A stretch of DNA of 64,000 bases, from NCBI GenBank assembly GCA_014529385.2, contig CM043968.1:5471001-5535000 (forward strand), read 5' to 3'. This document shows, piece after piece, positions 29,703-41,700 of this stretch (position 1 is its first letter; the number at the start of each line of letters is the position of its first letter). This stretch comes from Adiantum capillus-veneris. Its lineage: Eukaryota; Streptophyta; Polypodiopsida; Polypodiales; Pteridaceae. Position numbers and translations under genes: made by a program. The notes beneath the pieces are model-generated. The model did no database searches and had not been told where the DNA came from. It saw only the letters and a list, made by a program, of their open reading frames with translations.

Positions 29703-30420
29703 TGTGGGACGCATGTTTAACCTCACCATCCTATCTTATTGCACTATTAGCGAGAACCACGATTAATTTGTCAATCCATGGGACGAAGCTGACTCGACTA
29801 GTGCATAGAGGCTACAAGAGGGTGCCATTCTCTCGGAAAACAACTAACAACTCGCATCTAGCTCAAGATACACTCAAGTGACTCAAATCACCAAAAGCCA
29901 ATAGCTCATCGCCAAACAAATCACATCCGGTACAGCATCAAATGACATCCAAACGTAACAAACTTCTAGGACATGTTTATAAGACCTAAGCACACATGTT
30001 TATGGTCTCAAATCCCACTTTAGGTCAAGTTCCAAAATCGCAATTATTAACAGTTGTGACCATCAAAATCTCTAGTCAAAGATAACATGGAAATAAAGTG
30101 CAACACAAAATTTTCTCATCTTATGTCATTGTTGAACAACTCTTGTTTGAGACAAGAAATAATGAGAACTCGGATATCTAGTATACAACGTAAAGTCTCA
30201 ACCAAGCCAATAATGCTTCCACAAATTGAAAGTGTATATCATTTTCAAATCTCCTTCTCCACAGTATGGTGTAGCCCTCTCAGAATTCAATAGAATACAA
30301 ATCTAATCATCATTTACATGGCCATCCTGCATGAAAATTGCTACCACATGCATCACAATGTACCTTTAAAAAAATTTGAAGATCTAAAAACAATGAAACG
30401 TGTCCCATGGTTAGCTTTCC
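29703..30420 (-). repeat. 5' LTR of B, outer end unresolved, and flank
   Basis: The inner end is TGTGGGACG or TGGGACG (plus strand) right beside the PBS. No matching outer terminus could be fixed; the LTR may be truncated. Somewhere before 30420 the DNA passes into an unrelated decayed gypsy RT. No gene is seen. Confidence 0.45.
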
Positions 30421-31290
30421 CTATGGTCGCTCAAATGTTGTACTTTGAGCAGGTATCGAGTCAATATAACCCCTTTCTTCATAAGGGCATGCAATGGTGA
30501 AGCAATCTATACAAACATTCTCCCAAACCTCTTGTAGTAGGAACACAGCCCCAAGAATCTCCTTACTTCTTGCATGCTCTTCAAAGATGGCCGACCACAA
30601 ACAACCTTCTATGTATGCCATTTCCATACAAACACCCCCAAGAGACACAATGTGTCCCAATAAGTATAACTCTAGCATAAAGAATTCTTCATTTTTTTCA
30701 ATTGAAAATGAGCCAATGTTTTCACAAGGACCCAAATCACAGTGCTTGATGCTCTTGATGCTTGGTCTACGACCTAGAGAAACCGATGATGTCCTCAGAA
30801 ACATGCCCATGTACAATTTATGCTCTTGAAATATATGGTTCATCATTGGCCAAACACTTCAAAAGAATTGGTAACCACAAATGCCATCATCAATAACTCA
30901 TACAATCCAAAACACATTCTATACATGGTCCTATCTACATGAAAGAGAGTGATCCTCATCTGGTGGGATTGACTCTTCATATAGATCCTATAGAAGCAAG
31001 TGCAACCGTGTAATCTTTGAGATACCTTTCACTCTTGGCTATTGGAAACCTTTTCTTGATAGTGATTAATAGCCCTGTAGTCTATACGCATTGCCCAAGA
31101 TCTATCCTTCTGATGAACAAAAAATACTAGTAAACAAAAGGAAGATGAATGCAGTTGTATCAAACCCGTGGCCAAATGCTCACTCACTTGGGCTTGATCT
31201 CTTCTTGTTGTGATTAAATAACTTTGTACAGGGGTTTATTGGGAGGTGACCTCCCTAATAAAACGCCTATGGTGTGGTCTTCAGGTATTT
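30421..31290 (-). pseudogene. Decayed Ty3/gypsy reverse transcriptase fragment
   Basis: Minus strand across several frames: a stretch like VFFVHQKD then WAMRIDYRAINHYQE (finger motif W-x-M-x-x-D-Y-R-A-I-N), then HQMRI and MMAFVVTNSFEVF (from the [10 protein letters not shown] motif) and NHIFQEHKLYMGMFL. The catalytic YxDD is not recognisable. 30846-30421 is the longest open piece. It does not match A, B, D or F closely and is a separate, older insertion. Confidence 0.65.
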
Positions 31291-32756
31291 CAAGACCTAG
31301 CTTTTAGATAGATGACACATCAATGTGTAGGTGACACTCAATAAAATCATACAGATTGGACACCATCATTTGTTTGGAGGAATTTGCTACAATAATTGTA
31401 CATCTTTGCAGTCCCATTTGGACTTAGTCATAAACCCATGTGACAAACATTGTTTCTCATTTCTCCGTGTATCAGCTATCATGGATCTATGACAAGAAGA
31501 CTCTTTTCCACATCATTCACTTTGTGCTAGATTGAGGGAGAGCCAGCAAGGGCAACGGAGGCCGAGCAGCACGGGTGAGAGGTCTAGACTTTATAAGGAA
31601 AGTGTCTTCATATTATAGATATCTCTTTTTTCTTTGATGCCATGTTCCCACATCTCTTGCCTTGTAGAGTGAAGAATCAATATCATATCCCTCAAAGGTA
31701 TCAAGGTCTTTGGGAGTAGAGAAATCACCAATGCAACACCATCAAAATGATGAAAAAATATCAGAGTTAGCTTTAGTCAAGACATACTCAAGACACATCT
31801 CTTACCTTGTAGAGTGAAGAATCAATATCATATCCCTCAAAGGTATCAAGGTCTTTGGGAGCAGAGAAATCACCAATGCAACACCATCAAAATGATGAAA
31901 AAATATCAGAGTTAGCTTTAGTCAAGACATACTCGGGTGGAATTCCCCACTCAAAGAGATTGGATATTGTCATAAAAGTGTTTCTTATAGTGATAAAAGT
32001 GTCATGATTACAATTGTTCTTATGAGCCCACTCACTTAGTCTGAGTGCTAATGGCACCATTGTCTCTTACTTATAGACACCTTGCATTGAAAAGAAAAAA
32101 TCGGCATAAAAACTATCATGTAAGTACCACCCATTGGCACAACATACAACATGGATTTTAGAGAATTGTGGCACGATATTTTCTCCAATCAGCTCTTTCT
32201 TCTCTACTATGTCTGGTGCCACATCATCATTGTGAAATTTTACCCTCCACCTCTTTGTAAAACAAGAGTAATCACCTTAATAATACCTACAAAGAAGGCA
32301 GTCACACTATCAATAATCTATAGATGTTGACTCCATGCAAACATTCCAATTACCATCCCCACAAGACTATATACTTACAAAGATGCACTAGCCACCATCA
32401 AGAGCACAATGGTGAAGTATTTTTGAACCAGCTTTCCCCTCATGTGCCAAGATCTCCCAAGGTTGAAAGAATTCCTCTATTTTCAACACTCACATGATGT
32501 GAATCCTCCAGTGGTCTAGCAACTTCAATCTAGAGGAAAGATCCTTGATCTTTTGCAAGATCTTGGTTAGTATCATAGACTTAGCTTTGATTAAAGCCTC
32601 TCCTTTTTTATCCTCTTTCTCAATCTTTCCATCTCAAACTTGAGAATCGTCCGATTTCCTTCCTTCAACTTCAAGCATATTTATTAGACTGTTTTTGGGT
32701 CATGGGGCTCTCTAGGAAGGTAGGAAAATTTCCCAATTGACCTATATAGGAACCCA
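31291..32756. other. Intergenic or decayed retroelement DNA
   Basis: No intact gene. The minus strand from about 32280 to 31940 keeps an open stretch (FHNDDVAPDIVEKKELIGEN then FSKIHVVCCANGWYLHDSFY) that I do not recognise; it lies upstream of the RT fragment in the same orientation and may belong to the same dead element. The 145-bp tandem duplication lies within. Confidence 0.4.
31649..31935. repeat. Tandem duplication, 145-bp unit, two copies
   Basis: 31649-31793 and 31794-31935 are nearly identical (a few single-base differences, for example CTCTTGCC/CTCTTACC and GGGAGTAG/GGGAGCAG). Recent local duplication. Confidence 0.93.
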
Positions 32757-32775
32757 CCCCCCCCCCCCCCCCCCC
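32757..32775. repeat. Poly-C tract
   Basis: 19 consecutive C. Homopolymer length may be affected by sequencing error. Confidence 0.9.
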
Positions 32776-32865
32776 GTATCATTGACATGTTTTGATGATT
32801 GTAGATAGCCAATGTTTGGGCATACACATTCTCTTCCTAGCATTTCCTCTACTGCTATGTGTATG

Positions 32866-32868
<3 letters not shown>

Positions 32869-32946
<78 letters not shown>
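32869..32946. repeat. TC microsatellite
   Basis: 39 TC units without interruption. Open frames across it (Ser-Leu or Arg-Glu repeats) are not genes. Confidence 0.97.
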
Positions 32947-32949
<3 letters not shown>

Positions 32950-33479
32950 TTTCTTTTCCCCTTTGCTTTGAGCCCCTACACGTGTGGTTGCACACATGCT
33001 TGGCTGCATGTGCTCGTTTGGTGGGTGTTATGTGATAGGAGTTTGACTACGAGGAGATATGTTGCAATAGATCATATATCCATTGGCTGCCTGGTCTCAA
33101 GAGGAGTTTTTCTCACCATTGCACACAAGTTCATCACTTGGTTCACCCTTTTCCGCTACACTTTTTGTGGATTTTATCTTTGTTCCACTAAATAATTAGA
33201 GTGGACATGATGGCAACTAGACTATAGTGTAAAAACTCAAAAATCACGCATCTATTGTGCTAGATAGATATCTCAAGATGACTAGTTTGTTTTGAAGGGC
33301 ATTGTGTAAGAATTTGGGTACATTACTCCAGTTTCCTTCATTATTTCAACCACAAACTAACTGACAATCAAAGATTGCTAAATCAATGGTTCTAGACTTG
33401 TTGAAGTGTTATGCCTTTGATCATAGGTTTGAGTGGGACAAGTATTTGCGATTGGTGGGGTTTAACCACAACAACACAT

Positions 33480-33562
33480 GGAAAACGTCAAACAAGACCA
33501 TGCACACATCTACTAGGACATAAATTTGTGAGAGAGTCAAGAATGGAAAGAAGGTTCCACCC
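33480..33562 (-). pseudogene. 3' end of the SWIM-type gene beyond element E
   Basis: Just left of the target duplication of E, the minus strand continues the SWIM gene frame for about 28 codons (WNLLSILDSLTNLCP) to a TGA near 33480. 32947-33479 shows nothing else I can support. Confidence 0.35.
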
Positions 33563-33567
33563 ATTTG
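33563..33567. repeat. Target-site duplication of E (ATTTG), left copy
   Basis: ATTTG directly before the LTR; the second copy is at 38723-38727. Confidence 0.93.
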
Positions 33568-33794
33568 TGTTGGAATTAGGGTTGCAAAGAAACGCACACA
33601 GCTTGGAGAAGACGAAGGAAGCTCAAGGCACACAATAAAGAGTGTATTACTTAGTGTGCAATGGAAAGATGGATAGCCCTAGAGTGATGGGAGTATATAC
33701 AATGCTCGGGGGAAAAAACCTCCTAAAGAGGGAAAAAATGCCTCGGCGGTCCTAGTGGGTTCACACACATCACTACCACATGTATATGGTAACA
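33568..33794 (-). repeat. 3' LTR of E
   Basis: 227 bp, termini TGTTGGAA and GGTAACA on the plus strand. Adjacent to the minus-strand PPT CCAGGGGGGATTT (33795-33807). Confidence 0.95.
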
Positions 33795-33869
33795 AATCCC
33801 CCCTGGAGTGATGCGGTGAACGAGAGCTGGCACATGAGTAAAGGGAAGTGCCATGCCCTGAGGACATGA

Positions 33870-34981
33870 TCAGTCGACAAAGGGGAGTAATCCCAAAGCT
33901 TTGCGGAAAGCTTCAAGCTTCTCATGAGACAATTCCTTTGTGAAAAGATCTGCAAGGTTGTCCTGTGTTGGCACATAAGCCAAGATGATCTCTCCTGCTG
34001 AGAGCCTCTCCCTGACATAGTGGTAATGCAACTCAATGTGCTTTGTGCGAGCATGAAAAACTGGGTTCCTCGGAACTGCCAATGCGCTCTGACTGTTAGT
34101 GTAGATAGTGTTGGCAGTGTCCTATCCAACACCCAAATCAGCCATAAGGCATCTGAGCCATACACACTCAACCGTAGCTGTGAAGACTGCCCTGTACTCA
34201 GCCTCACAACTCGAATGGCCACAGTAGGTTGCTTCTTGCTCAACCATGATATACATGAACTGCCAAGCATGAAACAAAAACCACTTGTGGACACTCTTAT
34301 GTCAAAACAACCAGCCCAATCTGAGTCCGAAAAAGCATGTAAGTCTGGAGGCAATGATCCCCCCTTGGGATAAAACAAGCCAAGATGTAAAGTGCCACTA
34401 AGGTAGCGGAAAATCCTCTTGACAGCCTGCCAATGCTTAGACCCTGGGCTATGCATAAATCTGCTGACCTGTGAGACTGCAAACATATCCGGCGTGTTGC
34501 ATACATAAATGAGGCAGCCAATAGCAGTTTGGTAAAGAGTGACGTCAGCAGGATCGCCAGCATCATGTAGACTCAACTTCAAACTTATTTCAATGGGAGT
34601 GGTAATAGGTTTGCAATCCTCAAGTCCAAATTTACATAGCAATGTCTCTATGTAACTTTTCTGACACAAGGCAATACCACCATCACACTGCTTAAACTGT
34701 ATACCCAAGTAGTGATGCAACAGCCCTAAATCTTTCATCTTGAAAGTAGCATTCAAATCAGCCTTAAATTCAGCAATATGTCTCTCATTTGGTCCAGTGA
34801 TCAGCAAATCATCAACATAAAGAACCACAATGAGAAGTACATCACCCTCACGTTTTACATACAATGTGCTTTCTATTGGACTGTTACGAAAGCCTTGTTT
34901 AACCAAATGAGTGTCAGCTTTCTCATACCAAGCACGAGGAGATTGCTTCAACCCATACAAAGCCTTCTTACATCCGCACAC
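33870..34981 (-). pseudogene. pol: Copia RT C-terminal half and RNase H (E)
   Basis: From KKALYGLKQSPRAWYEK through LYVDDLLITG (catalytic Y-V-D-D), HHYLGIQF and the connection KRIFRYLSGTLHLGL to RNase H FSDSDWAGC and STSGFCFMLGSSCISWLSKK. A frameshift near 34200 moves the rest of RNase H to the 34082-33870 frame, with HARTKHIELHYHYVRE, AYVPTQDNLADLFTK and the stop at 33870. The family is normally one frame, so this copy is dead. Confidence 0.92.
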
Positions 34982-35756
34982 TTTGTCCTCTTGTCCTTTT
35001 ATGACAAAACCGCGGGTGCGTTACATAAACTTCCTTAAATATGTCACCATTCAAGAAAGCAGTAACAATGTCTGATTGATGTACATCCCAACCAAAATGA
35101 GCTGCTAATGCACATAGAAAACGCACAGTAGTCATACGACAAGTGGGAGCAAAAGTCACTTCATAATCTATGCCTTTTTGTTGTGCATAACCCTTTGCAA
35201 CAAGTCGAGCCTTATGGCGATCAATCTCACCATCCGGCTTGCATTTCAACTTGTAAACCCACTTCGTACCAATGGCCTTTTTGCCAGGAGGCAAATCACA
35301 TAAAGTCCATGTGTCATTTTCTATGAGTGCATCATATTCTGATTGCATGGCAGCCATCCAATTTTTTGAATTCTATGCTTCATCAAAAGATAGAGGCTCC
35401 TCAACATCATGTAAGCTAGACACAGCCAAAGCATAACAATTTGATGCATAAAATGCATGGCGAGAGCCTGAACGAGTACGACTAGACAAAGGTGCATCCA
35501 ATTTACTCTCACGCAAAGTGTGCACCAGCCATTTTGGATTGCCTCTAGCCTACTCATTTTCAGCCCTTTCCTCATCAAGTACATCATGTACATCTGCATC
35601 AGTAATAGGCTGATCTATAACATTTTCAGAAACCCCCATAGGCTGTACATTTGCCTCATTGGAACTTACATTCGTATATCCACCACTGAAAAGAGGCAAC
35701 AAAGTGTCATAAATGTCCTGTGAGCTTACATTACTGTCTCTAGTACATGACAGCAA
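34968..35756 (-). pseudogene. pol: Copia integrase-RT linker and RT N-terminal half (E)
   Basis: 35357-34968 carries WTLCDLPPGKKAIGTKWVYK, HKARLVAKGYAQQKGIDY and FLCALAAHFGWDVHQSDIVT with AFLNGD, the start of copia RT; the first catalytic Asp lies in this block. A one-base frame change near 34990 links it to the next segment. 35756-35358 is the acidic linker in two frames. Confidence 0.9.
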
Positions 35757-35759
35757 GGG

Positions 35760-36423
35760 CTAAACAGAATCTTCCACAAACACTACATCCCGAGAAACCA
35801 GAATACGTTTTGTTTGCAGATGATACAACCTGTAACCTTTGTTTTCAGCACTATAACCAACAAAAATACATTTGACAGCGTTATCATCCAATTTTCTGCG
35901 CTGCATTTGTGGCACCAAAGCATATGCCAAACAACCAAAACGCGCATGCACTCAATAGAAGGCTTTCTATCATGCCATGCTTCATATGAAGTAATAGACT
36001 ACAAAGATTTTGTAGGACACCTGTTAAGTACATAAGTGGCACACATGATGGCCTCAAACCAAAAAGAATGCGGCAAAGCTTGACTTTTGACCATACATTG
36101 TGCCATTTCCGTCAGTGACCTGTTTTTCCTCTCAGCAACACCATTTTGCTGAGGTGTGTAAGGCATTGTACATTGGTGTTTTATCCCACGACTAGCCAAA
36201 AATGCATTAAATTCATGAGACATATACTCTCCCCCTCGATCGGAATGGAGGGTACCCATAGTACATTTTCAGCCATAGCCAGAAATTGTTTGAAGCACAT
36301 AAAAACTTCGGACTTCACTTTAAGCGGAAATACCCATGCATGCCTGGAGTAATCATCAATGAAAGTCACGAAGTATAGGTTTATAGGTAATTGCCCAAGG
36401 ACGGAGTTTGCCTGGGCCCACAA
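35760..36423 (-). pseudogene. pol: Copia integrase core and C-terminal region (E)
   Basis: FVTFIDDYSRHAWVFPLK (first Asp of DDE), LHSDRGGEYMSHEF (second Asp) and TPQQNGVAERKNRSLTEMA (Glu). A frame change near 36260 and stops near 35955-36000 interrupt it; then the C-terminal KCIFVGYSAENKGYRLYHL follows. All three acids are readable. Confidence 0.9.
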
Positions 36424-37865
36424 ACATCACAATGCACAAGCTGCAACCTACATGTGGCCCGAACTGAACCATCCTTCGGAAACTTAGGACGCTGCATCTT
36501 ACCCAAAATACAGCCTTCACAAACATGTTTAACAGGTGCTTCAAGAGGTGGCAAAAAAGAAACCATGTCAGATTTTTGCAAACGTAGCAAACTGGCAAAA
36601 TTCAGATGACCAAAACGTGCATGCCAAAGTTTTGCATCTGAAATAGCCCTTGAATCTGCAACAGCATTTGCAAAAAATTTTCCACACTTGTCATACAAAG
36701 TGAGCTTATACAGCCCACGGCACAAAAGGCCAGATGCAACAATTTCATCACCAAAACTGAGATCATGAACTGTACATCTGTCATCCACAAATTTGACTAC
36801 AAGTCCAAGTCTAGCAAGTGCGGATACAGACAAGATATTCTTCTTGATCCCAGTTACATAAAGTGCATCAACAAGTGTGAAAGAACTTCCATTAGTAGCA
36901 GTAAGCACAATCTTTCCAACTCCCTGAACTAGATAAGAGGCGTTGTTGGCACAAGTGATTGGTTTCCCATGAGGGACAGACTCAAGAGAGGTAAACAATT
37001 CACGATGTGAGGTAATGTGCTTTGTAGCACCACTGTCGAAATACCACACATGTGAATCTGTAGCAACCGACAAGAATGCATTATGGACAGAAGGATTGTA
37101 AGTGTACTCTATGCTAAAAGCCCATTCTGCATCAACATCAGCATTACAGTCTCCTTTCACAGAAGACTCAACAATGGCTGCATTTGTAGTGGAACCAGCA
37201 TTTGCAGTGGAACCACCCTCTTTCCTCTTAGCCTCTTTGGCCTTTAACTTAGGACACGACTTGATCAAGTGATCATTAGCTTTACAATAATGGCAACGCA
37301 TCTTCTTTTTGCCCTTATCACCAGAATTTCCAGACGAATAGCTACCAGCAGAAGCATTAGGAACAGAATTTTTGCCATTCGTAGTAGAACCATAAGAAGT
37401 GGCTGCATTACTGTTACCACCCTTTCTTTGAGAAGCAATAAAAGCCTGTTCAATTGCACGCTGTCTAGTCCTGTTTTTTTTGGAAAGTGACTCTTGCAAC
37501 AGCAATGTGCATAATGCATCAAACTTGACAACTTCAAGATTTCCTTGGGTCATAAGTCTCCAAGTACTAGCAAAATTCTGGTAGGAATCTGGTAAGGCAT
37601 CAAGAACAATCTGCACAAGGGAACTGTCAGAAATGACTTCACCTGCAAAAATAAGCTGCTCATTGATATCCTTGACACTAGTAAGTAAAGTGTCCATATC
37701 ATCTTCCTCATGCATAATCGTTGACTCCAGCTCTTTACGCAACAAAGAAATTTTAGCCTCATTGCGGCTTGCATAAAGACCTGCTAGAATATCCCAAGCC
37801 TTTTTTGCAAATTTTGCTGAATGGATGTCAGGAACAATGGTGCGCTTCACAGACAACGCAATCAA
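36381..37865 (-). CDS. gag-pol: Copia Gag, protease and integrase zinc region (E)
   Basis: 494 residues in one frame. Gag core: KKAWDILAGLYASRNEAKIS and helices to LVQIVLDALPDSYQNF; knuckle CHYCKANDHLIKSC (C-x2-C-x4-H-x4-C); protease WYFDSGATKHIT (active-site D-S-G); gag-pre-integrase domain LWHARFGHLNFASL followed by CEGCILGKM (integrase H-H-C-C). Its N-terminal residues are joined by a frameshift near 37865 to the Gag start frame. Confidence 0.93.
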   Translation of the reverse strand: MIALSVKRTIVPDIHSAKFAKKAWDILAGLYASRNEAKISLLRKELESTIMHEEDDMDTLLTSVKDINEQLIFAGEVISDSSLVQIVLDALPDSYQNFASTWRLMTQGNLEVVKFDALCTLLLQESLSKKNRTRQRAIEQAFIASQRKGGNSNAATSYGSTTNGKNSVPNASAGSYSSGNSGDKGKKKMRCHYCKANDHLIKSCPKLKAKEAKRKEGGSTANAGSTTNAAIVESSVKGDCNADVDAEWAFSIEYTYNPSVHNAFLSVATDSHVWYFDSGATKHITSHRELFTSLESVPHGKPITCANNASYLVQGVGKIVLTATNGSSFTLVDALYVTGIKKNILSVSALARLGLVVKFVDDRCTVHDLSFGDEIVASGLLCRGLYKLTLYDKCGKFFANAVADSRAISDAKLWHARFGHLNFASLLRLQKSDMVSFLPPLEAPVKHVCEGCILGKMQRPKFPKDGSVRATCRLQLVHCDVCGPRQTPSLGNYL

Positions 37866-38143
37866 TGCATGAGCCTGCGCATCCTTAACATCCCAACGAG
37901 CTTGTTCACCGTAGGAAAAACAACTCTAACAGCTGCAATCCTTGTAACAAGACCTGTAACATCCTCAACATCGCCTACATCCTCAGAACCAGGACGTACA
38001 TCAAAGCCCTGCACAATATTCCAGATGCCCTTTGACACAAGAACGTGTTGCATCATAAAAGCCCACATAGGGTAATTGTCCCCATCCAACCTGTCCTCAG
38101 CAGCAAACATCTTGAACACATCTGTGTTGTTGTTGTCAACCAT
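37862..38143 (-). pseudogene. gag: Start of copia Gag (E)
   Basis: The likely start is ATG at 38143 in the context ACCATGG, giving MVDNNNTDVFKMF, then DRLDGDNYPMWAFMMQHVLV, the usual copia Gag N-terminus (L-x-G-x-N-Y-x-x-W). Upstream codons in the same frame back to 38206 have no family match. The frame breaks near 37900. Confidence 0.85.
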
Positions 38144-38480
38144 GGTAAATGATGCACCTGATGTGAAAACTGCCCGAAAATAGGAGAAACGGATCGGGAA
38201 CAACACGTGCTATATAGCACAAATCGTACAAGACTATAAGGCACCTATTATCCATAAAATGACATTGTGCACAAAATGACAAAATAGCCTGTGCAGCACT
38301 ACCTGTAGTGGAAATAGAGGCCGAAATGAGCCCAAATCAAAAATCTGAGCAAACCAAGCTCTACGACCCGTCCCGAAGTATTTGTCGACTTGCGAAAACT
38401 CACCAAAGCTCACTGAAATCGGAGAAAGCGAGCAAGCGTGTACTAGAGCAGCTGGCGACTAAGCCCGGGAGGACGCAACC
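38144..38480 (-). other. Leader of E
   Basis: Non-coding between PBS and gag ATG; no feature seen. Confidence 0.6.
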
Positions 38481-38493
38481 TGCTCTGATACCA
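38481..38493 (-). other. Primer-binding site of E (initiator tRNA-Met)
   Basis: Minus strand TGGTATCAGAGCA, 2 bp from the LTR. Usual for copia elements. Confidence 0.93.
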
Positions 38494-38495
38494 AT

Positions 38496-38722
38496 TGTTG
38501 GAATTAGGGTTGCAGAGAAACGCACATAGCTTGGAGAAGACGAAGGAAGCTCAAGGCACACAATAGAGATTGTATTACTTAGTGTGCAATGGAAAGATGG
38601 ATAGCCCTAGAGTGATGGGCGTATATACAATGCTCGGGGAAAAAAACCTCCTAAAGAGGGAAAAAATGCCCCAGCGGTCTTAGTGTGTTCACACATATCA
38701 CTAGCACATGTATATGGTAGCA
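38496..38722 (-). repeat. 5' LTR of E
   Basis: 227 bp, same termini as the left LTR (last bases GTAGCA instead of GTAACA), followed by ATTTG at 38723-38727. A TATA-like GTATATAC lies in the middle. Confidence 0.95.
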
Positions 38723-38727
38723 ATTTG

Positions 38728-41700
38728 GTATATCAAGGACAAGATATTTCACGTAGATTGTTTTATTAAGGATCCAACTATGTATTTTCCCAAGGCTAAG
38801 GACGCATTGTAGAAGTCTGAGAGCATAATTGAGTAGCGAATAAGTCAAATAGGATTTTTTCTTGGCCTCCATATCGGTGAAATCAGGGCATGTGCAGTAG
38901 GGCTCATCCTTGATGTGCACCTCATGCACCCCCACATGTCTGTCTACTGCGTGAGACTCAACCTTGAAGAATTCATGTGATTTGTCTACAATGCATTTCT
39001 CTTCAATCACCTTAGACTTTAAACAAAGAGCCAAACCAATTTTCTTTGATGCCTCCTCTGAATGGAAGTATAAAATTTGACTCTTAAGCCATTTCTTAGT
39101 ATTGAACCACTGCTATCTGCTTTTGTTGAAGTAGAAGAGGAACCACCTCCACCCCTAGGAGGAGTTTGCATTGTGGTTGCACTCATTTGTTTTTTTACAA
39201 ATGTCTCCACTTGAAATCCTCCTTCAAGTAACATCTCAACATCTTCATTGATGAGATTTGTTCCTAAATCAACCAACCACATTGTTGGAGGAGGAGCCTT
39301 GGTTATATGTTATGATCCACCACATAGCATTGAATCACATGTCCATGATAGAACCAAAAACACTACTTGAGTAGTCCATTTGGATGTTTCTATACCCTCA
39401 AAGGATGGTGCAAGAATCCCTTTATTACATGCCACTATATGTTGTCCACATTTTTTTCCATTGTTGGGGGTGCCACTACATGCTACACAATTGCTGAGAG
39501 GGGTTCTTTTGATTTCCCACATAGCTTCATTGACCTTTTGTTCCAAAACACTGAACTTTGTCTTCTATTTGGAATTCGCACTCCCATCTGCTACCCCTGA
39601 ATCTTCCATAAAAATAATAATGGGCCTTTTGTGTATTGTGTGGTCACGTGTTTTCCATTGTACTATAGTCTATATGTTGATTCATCCTCAACATCAATCA
39701 CAATCAATGGCCCTCACTTTTATTGAACGGATTCTTTGTCTCCTTCAAGTGGGGTGCAAGCCTTATACATGGGTGCTCTAGATGTAGCCTCATTTACTAC
39801 TCTTATTAATTGTGATGGACTAGAGGAAACTCTTTCTTTGACTCTCTTTAGTGAAGGACCCTTTTAAATATGTTTACCTTTAGAGTAAGGAATTGCCTTC
39901 GAGCTTGGTGGTATTGCATTCACCATATCTGAAGTACATGCATCACACAATTATTTTTTATTTTTTTAATCCCTCACCTGCAAGCCAACTCCCATGCTTA
40001 CTCTTGGCCAAGTTGGTTCTTGGAGTGTTTTCCCCATCAGTACTTATCTCTATTGTTGTCATGATTCTCCCCCAATGTGAAATACGCACCTCCCACCAAC
40101 TGAACCAAGAGTCCATTGCAAGGATGTTTGTATCCATGAAACTTTCATTGTGCCACCATTGTCAAAGGAGATGAGACTCTGTTGCAACTGTCTCTCTAGA
40201 GGGGGCTAAACACCACTTTTTTTTCATGTCTTTGTGAGTTTGTTGATATGAGGAAACAACGTACTTTGATGTGTGTGTCACCATGCTTTGTTTCGAATAA
40301 AAAAGGCAAGATCGCTCTCGATGTTGTAGAGCATTGTCTTTCTCATCCCATTAAACACGATTCAAAGTGCATTCCACTTGGCTTGAGCTTCATCAACCAT
40401 GAATCCATGGAAATCCACTCTCTCACATCCATGCCCCTCTGTAACTTCATTTATGCATTTCCAAAAAAAGAATATGTGCTTTCATGTCTTCATCTTTCAT
40501 CTCACAAGTTGCAATAATGAGGAGCTCTTGCATGCTATAACATAAGGCATTGACATTAGTATAAATATTGTTGGTTGTTTCTTAAGATATGCTAAACTTG
40601 AGAATATGTTCCTAAAACAAACAATGAACCTTGGATCGTAAACATGGCATGCCATGATCACCCAATCTTTCACTCGGTGAGTGTGGTCAAACTGCACCCA
40701 AGCGTGTTGAAGATCTCAAGGTCCACTTCATTACATTTGATTAACCAAATCCAATCCAAATGAAGGGCCAATTGTAGACATCTCAAACACAAAACACCTC
40801 TCCCCTTTTGCTCCTTACCCAAGAAACCTACTTTTGTGAAAAAAAAACATATGTGCAATCCCTTTTTAGCTGCAACAAGGATTCCACACCGAGGCTCTCC
40901 TTTGTTGGCCCATTTCTTGTTGCTGCCATGAACCTACAAAACATGTATTATAGAATTAAATTACTTTGAAATAATATGCACAAACAGGAGAAACAAGTAA
41001 TCATCCTCACCAATTTTTCTCCACTAAGGGACCCATTGCTTAAGCAAAATCTAGAAATTCTTGCTCGCCAAGTACATGGCTAGAGCCCCCCTCTTGCATC
41101 AAATTCGTTGTCACAATTTTCTTTGCCACACACATTTGTACCTTTCATGCACCTGCATGTCTATATACACTAAGAACTCGTGCAACCATTTATTTGGCTT
41201 TATTGGTGAGCCCTTTAGATGAACCATCCCTCATGTCATGTTGGTGAGTTCCTTGATGTATCATCCATCTGCTCATGCTTTCATCCCTTGGCATGACATA
41301 ATATACAAAGAAATCACATGTACGCAAACAAATGGGTGGTTGTCCACAATAGTGGCAAGGAAGCTTGCCTCCAAGTCTGTCACAAAACTTGCCCATAAAA
41401 GGTAATTTTAGCATATTTCCATTGAAATGCATTGTGTTTGACTTCCCAAAATTAGCCAATTTTGGACAACTTCCATTGAGATACTTTAGGGCACCTACAC
41501 ACTGACTTTTGTGACATGGTCCAGGAAATGAAATGTTTGAGGTTTACGGTTTGGTCCAATGGTGTGGATCATACTTATATTCCATAGCATCCATTGGATG
41601 AACCTTTTCTAAGGTTGGTGGAAACTCAAACACCATGTTATCATTGTACACCTTTGGTATTTTTGACACTTGTTCAGTTTCCACCATCTTTGAAAGAAGC

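Larger units (their letters stand above)
15761..30010 (-). mobile_element. Element B: divergent OTA gypsy element, interrupted by C, cut by A
   Basis: Minus strand: PBS (29700-29683), leader with palindromes, gag, PR linker, start of RT. Collinear with A in gag N-terminus, capsid, knuckles, PR and linker but much diverged. Element C (16326-23448) lies in the PR-RT linker; the reading frames on the two sides fit the A linker. The RT and everything downstream is missing because A inserted at 15760; the remainder of B is expected left of the window. The outer end of its LTR is not resolved, so the right boundary is approximate. Confidence 0.8.
33568..38722 (-). mobile_element. Element E: Ty1/copia retrotransposon, complete
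   Basis: 5155 bp with 227-bp LTRs, initiator-Met PBS, gag, PR, integrase, RT, RNase H (copia order) and PPT, flanked by ATTTG. The LTRs differ at about 13 of 227 positions by eye, so the insertion is of moderate age. Coding regions contain several frameshifts and stops. E lies inside the SWIM-type gene in the same orientation. Confidence 0.95.

Noticed and set aside
32779-33195. ORFs with Ser-Leu or Arg-Glu runs
   Set aside because: They are translations of the TC microsatellite.
39380-40517. Plus-strand ORFs in the SWIM gene region
   Set aside because: They lie opposite the decayed minus-strand gene and show no domain.
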